Counted from the stretch's first letter, positions 17,090-26,896 are shown. The stretch: DNA of 61,254 bases from Anaerohalosphaeraceae bacterium (GCA_037479115.1 JBBFLK010000019.1:1-61254), one strand, 5' to 3'. The notes: generated by a model from the sequence alone, not told the origin. A program made the numbers and translations.

Positions 17090-17934
17090 AGAGTCAAATC
17101 CCGAAGTTTTTCCTCGTATTTTTCTGTCAGGAGTTTGGTCACCGGTCCGGGTTTGCCTTCGCCGACGGTATGCCCTTCGACCGCCACCACCGGCAGAATC
17201 GTCATCACCACATTCGTCAAAAAGACCTCTTCGGCCGCCAGCAGGTCATTGATGTCCAGCGGACGCTCTTCCGTCGGAATTTGCTCCTGCCGGGCCAGTT
17301 CAAGCACTGTTTTTCGGGCAATTCCCGGCAGAACCGGTGTGGAAAGCGGCGGCGTCAGAAGTTTGCCTTGCCGAATCAAAAAAACGTTGCTGATGCAGCC
17401 CTCGGCCAGCCGGTTTTCCGTTGTAAACCAGAGGGCTTCGGCCGCCAGTTTTTCGTGTGCAACGCGCAGCGCCGCCAGACGCGGCCCGTAGCAGGTCGTC
17501 TTATGTCCCGCAAAGGGGTCTTTTGGGTTCTGGCGGTAATCCGTAATCACCACCCGCACGCCTTTGTCGAAATATTCCTTCGGATACGGGACAAACGCCG
17601 TCGCCGTAATCAGCAGGGTTGAACGCCGGTTTTCTTCGGCTCGCAGGGACCCGCCGGTCAGCGTCAGCCGAATTCGGGCATCCGTCAGCTGATTGGCCTG
17701 CAGAACCTGCCCAACCGCATCCTGTACCTCCTCCTGCGAATAGGAATTGACAATCGAGAGGGTCTGAGCGGAGTCCGCCAGCCGCTGCCAATGGTCCGAA
17801 AAGCGAAACACCCGCCCCCTGACCGCCCGCATCGTTTCAAACAGGCCGATTCCGTATAAAAACGAACTGTCATCAATCCCAATCCGGGCTTCTGATGCGG
17901 GTACAAGAGAACCATTCAGAAAAACCTGCTCCAT
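17086..17934 (-). CDS. pabC: Aminodeoxychorismate lyase (class IV PLP aminotransferase fold)
   Basis: A 282-residue fold-IV PLP enzyme. The lysine in HKTTCYGP is the PLP Schiff-base residue, and EGCISNVFL and LPGIARKTVLEL are the cofactor phosphate and substrate loops. Fold IV also includes branched-chain and D-amino acid aminotransferases; the call as PabC rests mainly on the adjacent pabB, both acting in 4-aminobenzoate synthesis for folate. It lies 34 bases behind pabB on the minus strand and overlaps the nif3-like gene by 4 bases. Confidence 0.82.
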   Translation of the reverse strand: MEQVFLNGSLVPASEARIGIDDSSFLYGIGLFETMRAVRGRVFRFSDHWQRLADSAQTLSIVNSYSQEEVQDAVGQVLQANQLTDARIRLTLTGGSLRAEENRRSTLLITATAFVPYPKEYFDKGVRVVITDYRQNPKDPFAGHKTTCYGPRLAALRVAHEKLAAEALWFTTENRLAEGCISNVFLIRQGKLLTPPLSTPVLPGIARKTVLELARQEQIPTEERPLDINDLLAAEEVFLTNVVMTILPVVAVEGHTVGEGKPGPVTKLLTEKYEEKLRDLTL

Positions 17935-17968
17935 AGCATCCTCCGGTTATCCGCCTTTAGGGACTATA

Positions 17969-19420
17969 CTATAAACGGCCGCCGTTGGGATGAACAGCAA
18001 AAACCGCCGGCCTGTGCGGCCGCGAACATACGGCCTGAACCGCATTCTGCAGGGCCCGGGCTTTCAGGAGCATCTCTTCCCATTCCGCCTGCGGCTGCGA
18101 ATCGGCGACAATGCCCCCGCCGGCCTGGAGAAAAACACGCCCGTTCTTGACCACCGTTGTCCGTATCGCCACATTCAGACAGGCATCACCGTTCAGTCCC
18201 AGCCAGCCGACGGCGCCGGTATAAACTCCGCGGGCGGTCGGCTCCAGCTCATCAATGATTTCCATCGCACGGATTTTCGGGGCTCCCGTGACCGAACCGC
18301 CCGGAAAAACCGCCCGTAGGATTTTCAAAAAGAGCGCCGGGTCATTCCGCCGCGGGAGCAGCCCCTCCACGGCCGCCACGGCCTGATAGACGGTGGCATA
18401 TTCCTCGATTGTGCGGAATTGAGACACAATCCGGCTGCCGGGCACACAGACCCGCGCCAGGTCATTGCGCTCCAAATCCACAATCATCGCCAGCTCGGCC
18501 TGTTCTTTTTCACTTTCCGCCAAATCCCGAAACGCCGTCCGGTTCCGTTCCTCCGCATTCGGCCCGCTGACGCGCGGACGCGTTCCCTTCATCGGACGCG
18601 TGCAGATATGCCGGTCGCGAATCTGCAAAAACAATTCGGGCGAGGCGCTGACGACGGCCCAGTCTTCGGCCGCCAGATACGCCGCATACGGGCTGGGGTT
18701 CCAGCGGCTATGCCAGTGAAAGAGGTCGATGGGTCTGCCGTCAAAGGGGCCTTCCATCCTCCGGGTCAAATTAATCTGATAAACCTCCCCGTCATAAATG
18801 TATCGGCGGATGCGCTCCAGAGCGGCCAGATAATCCTGACGGCTCATTCGGGACGCAAACTGAACCGGTTCCGCATCGGCTGCAAAAGGAACCTCCGGTA
18901 TCTCCTGCTGTTCGGCTTCCTCGAGCCAGCCGGACAGTTGGGCAAATTTTTCCTCGGCGGAAATATTTTCTCCCTCCACTTCAACCGCCGCCAGCCAATA
19001 TTCCTGCCGGCTGTGGTCAAACAGAATGGCCTTATCATAGAAACCCAGCCAAACGACGGGCATTTTGATATCGTCCTGTGCCTGCTCCGGCAGCTTTTCA
19101 AAAAACCGCCCCAGTTCATAGGCGAAATATCCCATCCAGCCCCCGCAGAAAGCCCCTTGGGGCACAGGAACCTCTTCGGCCAATCGGTACGAAGAAAGAG
19201 TCCGCTCCAGCCGGGCCGGCAGCGCCGGCTCATTCAGAGCCGCCTGAAAAACGGCGGCGGGCTGAGCAGAAAAGATACTGAAAGGATGAACCGAATCATT
19301 GCCGCCCCAGACGGCCGGAACCGCTTTGCGGGAAACCGTTTCACAGAGCCGGCAAACAGCGGCCTTCGATTGAGCCGGACGAAGGAAGCATCGACACAGT
19401 CTGGGACGGAGCGTCTGCAT
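17969..19420 (-). CDS. pabB: Aminodeoxychorismate synthase component I
   Basis: A chorismate-binding enzyme that makes 4-amino-4-deoxychorismate. The 483-residue protein carries PMKGTRPR, where Lys is the mark of PabB (anthranilate synthase TrpE has Ala there), plus NPSPYAAYL, IVDLERNDL, FPGGSVTGAPK and GGGIVADS. The start at 19420 has AAGGGG eight bases upstream; the longer frame (to 19564) runs into deoC and is not family-like. No pabA glutaminase gene is adjacent. The gene lies 11 bases behind deoC and ahead of pabC. Confidence 0.9.
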   Translation of the reverse strand: MQTLRPRLCRCFLRPAQSKAAVCRLCETVSRKAVPAVWGGNDSVHPFSIFSAQPAAVFQAALNEPALPARLERTLSSYRLAEEVPVPQGAFCGGWMGYFAYELGRFFEKLPEQAQDDIKMPVVWLGFYDKAILFDHSRQEYWLAAVEVEGENISAEEKFAQLSGWLEEAEQQEIPEVPFAADAEPVQFASRMSRQDYLAALERIRRYIYDGEVYQINLTRRMEGPFDGRPIDLFHWHSRWNPSPYAAYLAAEDWAVVSASPELFLQIRDRHICTRPMKGTRPRVSGPNAEERNRTAFRDLAESEKEQAELAMIVDLERNDLARVCVPGSRIVSQFRTIEEYATVYQAVAAVEGLLPRRNDPALFLKILRAVFPGGSVTGAPKIRAMEIIDELEPTARGVYTGAVGWLGLNGDACLNVAIRTTVVKNGRVFLQAGGGIVADSQPQAEWEEMLLKARALQNAVQAVCSRPHRPAVFAVHPNGGRL

Positions 19421-19431
19421 AAAACGGCCCC

Positions 19432-20121
19432 TTATTTCGCCGCGGAAGCAAATTCCTGCAGAATCTGCACGGAGGAGGAGGTCCCTAATCGAGCGGCGCC
19501 GGCCTCGAGCATCGCCAGGGCCTGCTGGGCTGTTCGAATGCCGCCGGAGGCCTTGATTTTGCAACGCGGGGCCGTCTGCGCCATCAGCTGTACATGCTCA
19601 ACCGTCGCCCCGCCAGCCTTGTGCATGCCGGTGCTGGTCTTGAGAAAATCGACGCCAATCTCCTGACCGATTCGGCAGGCAAAGACAATCTGCTCGTCCG
19701 TCAGAGCCGCCGACTCGATAATCACCTTCAGCACCACCGGCGGGTTCATCTGCCGACAGACCTTCCAGACCGCTTCAATATCTCGCCGGAGCGTTTTGTC
19801 ATCCTGTTCCACAACAGCCGCCAAATCCGCTACCATATCCAGCTCATCCGCCCCGTTCATCACGGCCTCCTGGGCCTCGAGGGCCTTCAGACGCGGACTG
19901 GCTGTGCCCAGCGGAAAACCGACCACCGCCGCCGTCCGCACGCCGCTGCCCCTCAGCAGGTCCGCCGCCAGCGAGACCCATTTGCCGGTTACGCACACCG
20001 CCGCAAACCGATGCTCCATCGCCTCCTGGCAGAGCCGCTGGATATCCGCCTTCACCGCCGTGGGACTCAGCAGAGTATGGTCAATCCGCGCCGCCAGTTC
20101 CTGGGGGGTTTTGATAATCAA
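19432..20121 (-). CDS. deoC: Deoxyribose-phosphate aldolase
   Basis: A class I aldolase that splits 2-deoxyribose-5-phosphate into glyceraldehyde-3-phosphate and acetaldehyde in deoxynucleoside breakdown. The 229-residue protein shows VVLKVIIES (first active-site Lys), DFLKTSTG (second Lys, Schiff base) and KASGGIRT (phosphate site). It overlaps the upstream P-loop/deoxyribosyltransferase-like gene by 4 bases, so the two are probably co-translated, which hints that the neighbour also works on deoxynucleosides. Confidence 0.95.
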   Translation of the reverse strand: MIIKTPQELAARIDHTLLSPTAVKADIQRLCQEAMEHRFAAVCVTGKWVSLAADLLRGSGVRTAAVVGFPLGTASPRLKALEAQEAVMNGADELDMVADLAAVVEQDDKTLRRDIEAVWKVCRQMNPPVVLKVIIESAALTDEQIVFACRIGQEIGVDFLKTSTGMHKAGGATVEHVQLMAQTAPRCKIKASGGIRTAQQALAMLEAGAARLGTSSSVQILQEFASAAK

Positions 20122-21203
20122 ATTCGCCCTCCGTATTCTTTCCGGAAAAACTCGAGGGCCTCCTGAGCCGAGAAAAAGACCCGGCTGGCCGTCTGGGTCA
20201 CAAACACCGACGGGGCCTTTTTGGGGATCCAGATGACATAGACCTGCTTGGCCGTTTCGTGAGCATGCTGAAGCTCGCGCTCCACGCCGCTGGACAAGGC
20301 GGGCATCCCGTCCGGCAGGGCCGGCACAAAACTGATAATCATCTCCGACTGGTCAATCAGCATAAAATCCCGCGCGTAAATCTGGCTGTTGATGTCGGTT
20401 TCAATCTGGAGGACCTCCTCCACATCAAAATTGACCTTCTGGCCGAGGGCCTCGACCTCGATGGTTTTGTGCCCTTCCTGTTTGGCCTTCTTGGCATAAT
20501 ACGGCAGATAGGCCTCCTCGAGGTCGCCCGGGTCAAAGCAGGTAAAAATCTCCTTCATCGTCTCGCGAAAGCGGTCAATCTCGGCAATCACATCCGGCAG
20601 CCCCGCCACGTGGGTCATCGGAAAACTCAGATAGGCCCGCGGCCGCTGCGGCTCAAATGCCAGACGATAAAACGTCTCCACCGTGTTTTTGTGCAGCCCG
20701 CGTGCCAGGCAGTAAAACGGCGCCTCCGGACGTGTGCCCTGCTGCATCATCTGGGTCCCGAGAATCTCCTCCTCGCGCCAGACCAGCAGGTCTTTGAGGG
20801 TGTGCTGGCTGCGGTGGTCTTTTTTGAGCCGCACGTGGAGCCGCTCGGCACTGTCGATAATGCAGATGAACAAATCCGGCTTCAGAGCCCGGATTTGGTA
20901 AAAATCAAAGGCCGGAAACAGCCCGTGCCGCCAGCGGAAGGTCGCGTGCGTGTTGACAATCACATGCTCGTGGGTTCGGGCCTGAGCCAGAATATCCTTA
21001 AAAACACTGCGGCGAAGCGAATGCAGCCGCTCCCGGGAGATGTCCAGAATGCGCCCCGGCGGCACATCCGGCGCCTCGGCATACATCCGATCGCCCACAC
21101 TGCAAAGCAGAATGTCCTTGCCCTGCTGTCGGGCATAGTCGCACACCTCCTCCAGATAATCCTTTTTATCCAATCCGACCATGCCGGATACTACTATTTT
21201 CAT
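20118..21203 (-). CDS. P-loop kinase-like plus nucleoside-deoxyribosyltransferase-like protein
   Basis: A 361-residue protein with two parts. The first 190 residues resemble an adenylate-kinase-like P-loop protein (MKIVVSGMVGLDKKDYLEE at the start, VIVNTHATFRWRHGL, ICIIDS), but the loop lacks the usual GK(S/T), so nucleotide use is uncertain. The second part (about 200-361: RAYLSFPMTHVAG, FMLIDQSEMIISFVPALPDG, GVERELQHAHETAKQVYVIW) resembles nucleoside 2-deoxyribosyltransferases and related Rossmann proteins. The ATG at 21203 was chosen because the upstream extension is hydrophobic intergenic sequence. The 4-base overlap with deoC supports a role in nucleoside or deoxyribose metabolism; that is inference. 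Confidence 0.65.
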   Translation of the reverse strand: MKIVVSGMVGLDKKDYLEEVCDYARQQGKDILLCSVGDRMYAEAPDVPPGRILDISRERLHSLRRSVFKDILAQARTHEHVIVNTHATFRWRHGLFPAFDFYQIRALKPDLFICIIDSAERLHVRLKKDHRSQHTLKDLLVWREEEILGTQMMQQGTRPEAPFYCLARGLHKNTVETFYRLAFEPQRPRAYLSFPMTHVAGLPDVIAEIDRFRETMKEIFTCFDPGDLEEAYLPYYAKKAKQEGHKTIEVEALGQKVNFDVEEVLQIETDINSQIYARDFMLIDQSEMIISFVPALPDGMPALSSGVERELQHAHETAKQVYVIWIPKKAPSVFVTQTASRVFFSAQEALEFFRKEYGGRI

Positions 21204-21349
21204 CGCCGTCTCCTGCGTTTTGTGTCGTTGTCCGCCAAGCAAAAAGAGAAGACCATTGTAGCCCTGCCAAGGAAAAATGCAAGAAAATGCCCCGTTTGTT
21301 CCGATAAAAGATAGCCATACAACCAAATTTCAGGTACAATGCGAGGGCG

Positions 21350-23533
21350 ATGGAACATTATAAATTACAGATACTTAACACCCTGACGCGACGGGATTAC
21401 GAGCCGATGACAGCTTCGCAGCTGGCCGGCTGGCTGGGGGTTGGCAAGGAGGAGGCGGCCACCTTCCAGAAGGCCGTAGAAGAGCTTCGCCGAAACGGTC
21501 AAATCGTCACCGATTCCCGAAAGAACCTGATGCTGCCCCCACTGTCCGATACCGTCATCGGAACGTTTCGCGCCAACCCGCGGGGCTTTGGGTTTTTGGT
21601 TCCGATCACTCCCAACGCCCACGGCGACCTATACATCGCTCCCGACGACATCAATGGAGCGATGAACGGGGATATTGTTCAGGCAAAGGTGATTCGGCGC
21701 GGCAAACGAGACGGCCAGTGGCGGTACGGCGGACAAATTATCCAGATTATCGAACGAAGCAGCGACCGGTTTGTCGGCACCCTGCAGCGGCGGCAAAATA
21801 TCTGGTTCATCCAGCCGGAAGGCAAGGGCTTCTTCGGCTCTATTGTTCTTGACGACGTCTCGGCCAGCGGAGCCCGCGAGAACGACAAAGTCGTCGTGGA
21901 AATCACCCGCTATCCGCAGAACAATCAGCCGGCCCGCGGAGCCGTCATTCGAATTCTCGGCAAAGCCGGACGCTACGATACCGAAATCCGCGCCGTGATG
22001 GAACGGTTTTCCCTGCCGGAGGATTTCGACGAAGAATGCCGGCAGCAGGCCCGACAGGCCGTCGAACAGTTCAATCCCGACGACATCGGCAACCGGGCGG
22101 ACCTGACCGATGAAACCATCATCACCATCGACCCGCCGGATGCCAAAGACTTTGACGACGCCATCAGTCTGCGAAAAGACCGCGACGGCAACTGGCGGCT
22201 GGGTGTCCATATTGCCGACGTGAGCACCTTTGTCCCGATGCATACGCCGCTGGACAAAGAGGCCCGTCGGCGCGGCAACAGCGTTTATCTGCCCGGCAAG
22301 GTTATTCCGATGCTGCCGGAGGTGCTCAGCAACGGCATCTGTTCCCTTCAGCCCGGCCAGCGGCGCTTCACCAAAAGCGTGTACATCACCTACAGCCCCG
22401 ACGGCAAGGTCCTTCAGACAGAGTTTGACAATACCGTGATTTGTTCTACGGCCCGTCTGACCTACGAAGAAGCCGACCGGATTCTGCGGGGAAAGGCCCG
22501 TGGATTCCCGGGTGAAGTCGTCGCTCTGCTGAAGGATATGGAAACACTGGCCCGGGCCATCGAGGCCCGGCGCCGCAAAGCGGGAATGATTCACCTGGAC
22601 CTGCCGGAGACGGAACTGATCTATGATGAATCCGGACAGGTCATCGACGCCCATCCGGCGGACGACAGCTATCCGCATACCATCATCGAAATGTTCATGG
22701 TCGAGGCCAACGAGGCGGTTGCCGGTCTGCTGGACCGATTCCGGGTCCCCTTCCTTCGGCGAATCCATCCGGCCCCGGATGCCCAGAGCGCCAAAAATCT
22801 CGGACGCTTCATCAAACTGTTCCGAATGAAGGTCCCCCGTGTCCTTGACCGGCGGGCCATTCAGGACCTGCTGGATTCGGTCAAAGGCACTCCTCTTTCC
22901 TATGCCATTAACACCTACGTCCTGCGCAGTCTGCCCCGAGCGGAATATTCGCCCCTGCATATCGGACATTATGCGTTAGCCAGCACACACTACTGCCACT
23001 TCACCAGCCCCATCCGCCGCTATGCCGACCTGCTGGTGCACCGGCTTATCGACTGCTACATCCGCGGCACCCTGAATAAAATCGGACTGGAAGAAGTCCT
23101 GCCCGAGCTGGAACTGCGGGAAATCGGCCGGCACCTGACCTGGACGGAAGAACAGGCCGACCAGGCCGAAGAGGAGCTCAAGACCGTCCTGATTCTTCAG
23201 ATGCTCACCAAACACATCGGCGACGAAATGGACACCGTTGTCTCCGGACTGACCAACTTCGGCGTCTTTGTTCAGTGTTTGAAGTTCGGCATCGAAGGGC
23301 TCATCGAACCCGGCGACCTGGGGCTGGACGAATGGCGATACGACCAGCGGGCGCAGGCCGTCGTCGGCAAATGGTCCGGGCACAGCATCCACCTCGGCCA
23401 GCCGATGAAGGTTCGAATCGTGTCCGTGAATGTGCCGGCCCGTCAGCTTTTCGTCGCACCGGCGGAACCGCTCGTCCAGCATCGGCACAATGCACGCAGC
23501 CGCTCCGCCAGAGGCCGCGGCAGAAAACGATAA
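21350..23533 (+). CDS. rnr: Ribonuclease R
   Basis: A processive 3'-5' exoribonuclease (RNB family). The 727-residue protein has an N-terminal winged helix (ASQLAGWLGVGKEEA), two cold-shock/OB domains (GTFRANPRGFGFLVP; FVGTLQRRQNIWFIQP), the RNB catalytic core with DPPDAKDFDDAISL (metal-binding Asp cluster), HIADVSTFV, SPIRRYADLLVHR, an S1 domain (VVSGLTNFGVFVQ), and a short basic tail (RSARGRGRKR). GAGGG lies immediately upstream of the ATG; TACAAT at 21335-21340 could be a -10 box, which would leave a very short leader. It is divergent from the deoC operon. Confidence 0.96.
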   Translation: MEHYKLQILNTLTRRDYEPMTASQLAGWLGVGKEEAATFQKAVEELRRNGQIVTDSRKNLMLPPLSDTVIGTFRANPRGFGFLVPITPNAHGDLYIAPDDINGAMNGDIVQAKVIRRGKRDGQWRYGGQIIQIIERSSDRFVGTLQRRQNIWFIQPEGKGFFGSIVLDDVSASGARENDKVVVEITRYPQNNQPARGAVIRILGKAGRYDTEIRAVMERFSLPEDFDEECRQQARQAVEQFNPDDIGNRADLTDETIITIDPPDAKDFDDAISLRKDRDGNWRLGVHIADVSTFVPMHTPLDKEARRRGNSVYLPGKVIPMLPEVLSNGICSLQPGQRRFTKSVYITYSPDGKVLQTEFDNTVICSTARLTYEEADRILRGKARGFPGEVVALLKDMETLARAIEARRRKAGMIHLDLPETELIYDESGQVIDAHPADDSYPHTIIEMFMVEANEAVAGLLDRFRVPFLRRIHPAPDAQSAKNLGRFIKLFRMKVPRVLDRRAIQDLLDSVKGTPLSYAINTYVLRSLPRAEYSPLHIGHYALASTHYCHFTSPIRRYADLLVHRLIDCYIRGTLNKIGLEEVLPELELREIGRHLTWTEEQADQAEEELKTVLILQMLTKHIGDEMDTVVSGLTNFGVFVQCLKFGIEGLIEPGDLGLDEWRYDQRAQAVVGKWSGHSIHLGQPMKVRIVSVNVPARQLFVAPAEPLVQHRHNARSRSARGRGRKR

Positions 23534-23550
23534 AATCCCGCACAGAACCC

Positions 23551-23580
23551 TTGCTCGGCTGTGCCGCATCTGTATATAAT
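23551..23580 (+). promoter_or_regulatory. Sigma70-type promoter of the DUF4954-SIS operon
   Basis: TTGCTC at 23551-23556, 18-base spacer, TATAAT at 23575-23580; the ATG follows 43 bases later with GGAGGG at 23609-23614. Confidence 0.6.
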
Positions 23581-23622
23581 GCACCTTTAAAAAATTTCGA
23601 ATGGTCTTGGAGGGTCATCCGA

Positions 23623-25827
23623 ATGGAACATGTAAGCCTGCTGCCGGCCGGTCAGCTCGGGAAGAATTTTATCCCTTCCCCCTATCTGCCGGACGGCAAA
23701 GACGAGTTTTACCTTCGCAACAGCCAAATCCCTCAGCCCCATCCGGCCTGGCGGCATCTTCGGGCCGATGAGCTCGAGCAGCTGGTCAAGAACGGCAACA
23801 CAGCCGACAACTGGGATGATGTGCTGGTCACCGATGAGTTTGAGCCGGCTCAAATCAAAAACAGCTCCTTTTTCGGGCTGGTGCGGCTGGGACGCATGCG
23901 CAATCAAATCCTTGAGCACCATGATATGCAGGTGCCGGTCGGCATCACCAACAGCCGCATCGTCTCCTGCGACATCGGCGATGATACCGCCATCCACAAT
24001 GTCAGCTATCTGGCCCACTACATCATCGGGAACCGGTGCATTCTGCTGAACATCCATGAGATGCACACCACCAACTACGCCAAATTCGGCAACGGCATCA
24101 TCAAAGACGGCGAGCCCGAATCCGTCCGCATCTGGCTGGACCTGATAAACGAAGCGGGCGGACGGCGGGTGATTCCCTTCGACGGAATGATAACCGCCGA
24201 CGCCTATCTCTGGGCAAAATATCGAGACGACAGGGTGCTTCTGGAACGGTTTAAGGAAATGACCCAGAAGCAGTTTGACAGCCGGCGCGGCTACTACGGC
24301 ACGGTCGGCGACCAGTGCGTCATCAAAAACAGTCAGATTCTCAAAGATGTCAAAATCGGCGCTCACTGCTATATCAAAGGCGCCAACAAACTCAAAAATC
24401 TGACCATCAACTCTTCTCCGGAAGAACCCAGCCAAATCGGCGAAGGGGTCGAACTGGTCAACGGCATCATCGGCTACGGCTGCCATATTTTCTACGGCTG
24501 CAAGGCCGTGCGCTTTATTCTCGGCAACAACTCCAATCTGAAATACGGCGCCCGGCTGATTCACTCCTTCCTCGGAGACAACTCCACGATTTCCTGCTGC
24601 GAGGTGCTCAACAACCTGATTTTTCCCGCCCACGAACAGCACCACAACAATTCGTTCCTGATTGCCTCCGTCGTGCTCGGCCAAAGCAATATGGCCGCCG
24701 GCGCCACCATCGGCTCCAACCACAACAGCCGGGCGAATGACAATGAAATTCAGGCCGGACGCGGTTTTTGGCCCGGACTGTGCACCAGCATCAAGCACTC
24801 TTCCCGGTTTGCCTCCTTCGTGCTGCTTTCCAAGGGTGATTATCCCGCCGAACTGGATATTCCGCTGCCGTTTTCGCTGCTGAACAACAACGTTTCCTTA
24901 GACCGTCTGGAGGTCATGCCCGCCTTCTGGTGGCTTTTCAATATGTATGCGCTGGCCCGCAATACCTGGAAGTTTCAGACGCGTGACAAACGCATCCGAA
25001 AGATTCAGCATATTGAGTTTGACTGTCTGGCCCCGGATACCGCCGAGGAAATCTTTCATGCAATGCGGCTTCTGGAGGAGTGGACCGCAAAGGCCCATCT
25101 TCGCAGACAGGGGCAATCTCCCGACAGCCGCTCTGCCGACGACCTGGCCGCCCTCGGACGCACGCTGCTTTGCAGCGGCGAAAAGGGACTTGCCGACCTG
25201 GAGGTGCTCGGCGAAAAGATGGAAAAATCCTCCCGAAAAGCCGTGATTCTCAAACCGGTGGAAGGGTACCAGGCCTATCGGCAGATGCTGCTGTACTATG
25301 CGGTCAAAAATCTGCTCAGCTGGATGCAGGCCAATCCGCAGGCGAATTTTGAAGCCCTGAAAACCGCCCTGCAGGGGCCCCGATGCCGACAGTGGGTCAA
25401 CCTGGGCGGCCAGCTGGTGCCGGCGGAGGATGTGGACCGGCTGCGGGCCGACATCCGCGACGGAAACCTGCAGACCTGGCAGCAGATTCATGAACGTTAT
25501 GACCAGCTCTGGCAGCGGTATCCGGCCGACAAACAAAAACACGCCTGGGCGACCCTGTGCTCGCTGTGGGAAACACAATCCCTGACTGCGGAGCAGTGGA
25601 AGGAAGCCCTCCGTCAGGCCGTCCAAATCCAGCATCTGATTTGCCAGCGGGTTTACGAATCCCGCAAAAAAGACTACGAAAACCCCTTCCGTCAGGCCAC
25701 CTATCGAAACAGCGAGGAAATGCTCGCCGTCATCGGGCCGCTGGAGGAAAACGATTTCGTCAAACGGGTCCGTCAGGAAACCGAACAATTTCAGGCCGCC
25801 GTCCAGACCGTTTTACAGAGAGGGTAA
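23623..25827 (+). CDS. DUF4954 family left-handed beta-helix protein
   Basis: A 734-residue cytoplasmic protein of the DUF4954 family. Residues about 90-420 hold many imperfect hexapeptide turns of a left-handed beta-helix (for example GITNSRIVSCDIGDDTAI, GYGCHIFYGCKAVRFILG, GQSNMAAGATIGSNHNSR), as in GlmU-type sugar nucleotidyl or acyl transferases. The C-terminal 250 residues are helical and Gln/Lys-rich. No activity has been shown for the family that I know of. It has its own promoter and a good ribosome site (GGAGGG, 8 bases). It is followed 30 bases later by a SIS-domain isomerase, so the pair may act on an amino sugar or sugar phosphate; that is inference. Confidence 0.82.
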   Translation: MEHVSLLPAGQLGKNFIPSPYLPDGKDEFYLRNSQIPQPHPAWRHLRADELEQLVKNGNTADNWDDVLVTDEFEPAQIKNSSFFGLVRLGRMRNQILEHHDMQVPVGITNSRIVSCDIGDDTAIHNVSYLAHYIIGNRCILLNIHEMHTTNYAKFGNGIIKDGEPESVRIWLDLINEAGGRRVIPFDGMITADAYLWAKYRDDRVLLERFKEMTQKQFDSRRGYYGTVGDQCVIKNSQILKDVKIGAHCYIKGANKLKNLTINSSPEEPSQIGEGVELVNGIIGYGCHIFYGCKAVRFILGNNSNLKYGARLIHSFLGDNSTISCCEVLNNLIFPAHEQHHNNSFLIASVVLGQSNMAAGATIGSNHNSRANDNEIQAGRGFWPGLCTSIKHSSRFASFVLLSKGDYPAELDIPLPFSLLNNNVSLDRLEVMPAFWWLFNMYALARNTWKFQTRDKRIRKIQHIEFDCLAPDTAEEIFHAMRLLEEWTAKAHLRRQGQSPDSRSADDLAALGRTLLCSGEKGLADLEVLGEKMEKSSRKAVILKPVEGYQAYRQMLLYYAVKNLLSWMQANPQANFEALKTALQGPRCRQWVNLGGQLVPAEDVDRLRADIRDGNLQTWQQIHERYDQLWQRYPADKQKHAWATLCSLWETQSLTAEQWKEALRQAVQIQHLICQRVYESRKKDYENPFRQATYRNSEEMLAVIGPLEENDFVKRVRQETEQFQAAVQTVLQRG

Positions 25828-25857
25828 TTGTCAACCGTCATTTTAGAGGAGAAACCG

Positions 25858-26874
25858 ATGAACCTGCAGGAAGAACGATACGCAAAATTCGCGCTGGTCC
25901 GTGAGATGATGGATGTTGTCGGGGTCGTCCGAAAATTCAATCTCCATCAAACCAAAGAAGTCGCCCCAATCATCCGTTCCGCAGGTAGGCTTTTGCTGAC
26001 CGGCGAGGGCTCCAGTCGAATCTTCCCCGCCAAAAACGCCATTCGGAAAGCCCTGCGATGGGGGATGGATTTGGCCGTCTTTACCGAAGGGTCCCGGCAG
26101 GCGGCCGAGTACAACCTGTCGCGGTTTGCCGTTTTCTGCGCCTCCAACTCCGGACGCACCAAAGAAGTGGTGCTGCTGGCCAAAAAACTCAAAGAAATGG
26201 GCAACCCCAACCGTTTCGGCCTGTCAGCCAACGCCGGAACGCTGCTGGAAGAGGCCTGTGCCAAGACGTTTGTTCTCACCTGCGGCTGGGAACAGGCCGT
26301 TGCGGCCACTAAAAGCGTGATTGAACAGGCCCTCTTTTATGAATCGCTCCTGCGGCATATCGCCGGCAATCTGGCCGACGTCAACTGCGGCAAACTGGCC
26401 GACCAGATTGAAACCGCTCTGACCCTCAAAATCGATCCGTCAATTATCCAGACGGCTGTCGGGGCTCCCACCATCTATTTTGCCGGATACAATGACGGCG
26501 TGGCTGAGGAGCTGACACTGAAGACCAATGAAATCACCCGAAACAAATCCGACTACCTGGAAGGCACGTACGCCGTCCACGGCATCGAGGAAGTGATGGA
26601 CCCCAAAGACATCGTCTTTGTGGTGGACCCCATCGAAGCCGAAATCGAAAAGTTCCAGGAAGTCCTCGTCAAGGGGGTCGGGCTCAAGGTAGTCGCCATC
26701 GCCAACCGCAAGACCCCCTTCCCGACGATTCAGGTCCCGGATGCCGGCGAACTGACTCCGTATGTGTACCTGGCCGCCGGATGGAACCTGCTGGTCGAAA
26801 TCGGCCTGGCCCTCGCCATCAATCTCGACAAACCCACCCGCGCCCGAAAGGTCGGCAACGAATTGATTGTCTAA
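25858..26874 (+). CDS. SIS-domain sugar isomerase-like protein
   Basis: A 338-residue protein with two SIS (sugar isomerase) domains, the fold of the GlmS isomerase half and AgaS. The first holds LLLTGEGSSRIFPAKNAIRK and FCASNSGRTKEVV (Ser/Thr phosphosugar loop). The second holds IYFAGYNDGVAEELTLKTNE, the GlmS-like Glu-Leu-x-Leu-Lys segment with the catalytic Glu. There is no glutaminase domain. The ATG at 25858 is preferred because AGAGGAG lies upstream. It forms an operon with the DUF4954 gene and ends in a strong terminator. Confidence 0.85.
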   Translation: MNLQEERYAKFALVREMMDVVGVVRKFNLHQTKEVAPIIRSAGRLLLTGEGSSRIFPAKNAIRKALRWGMDLAVFTEGSRQAAEYNLSRFAVFCASNSGRTKEVVLLAKKLKEMGNPNRFGLSANAGTLLEEACAKTFVLTCGWEQAVAATKSVIEQALFYESLLRHIAGNLADVNCGKLADQIETALTLKIDPSIIQTAVGAPTIYFAGYNDGVAEELTLKTNEITRNKSDYLEGTYAVHGIEEVMDPKDIVFVVDPIEAEIEKFQEVLVKGVGLKVVAIANRKTPFPTIQVPDAGELTPYVYLAAGWNLLVEIGLALAINLDKPTRARKVGNELIV

Positions 26875-26896
26875 ATATTCTCCTCAAAAAAACAAG

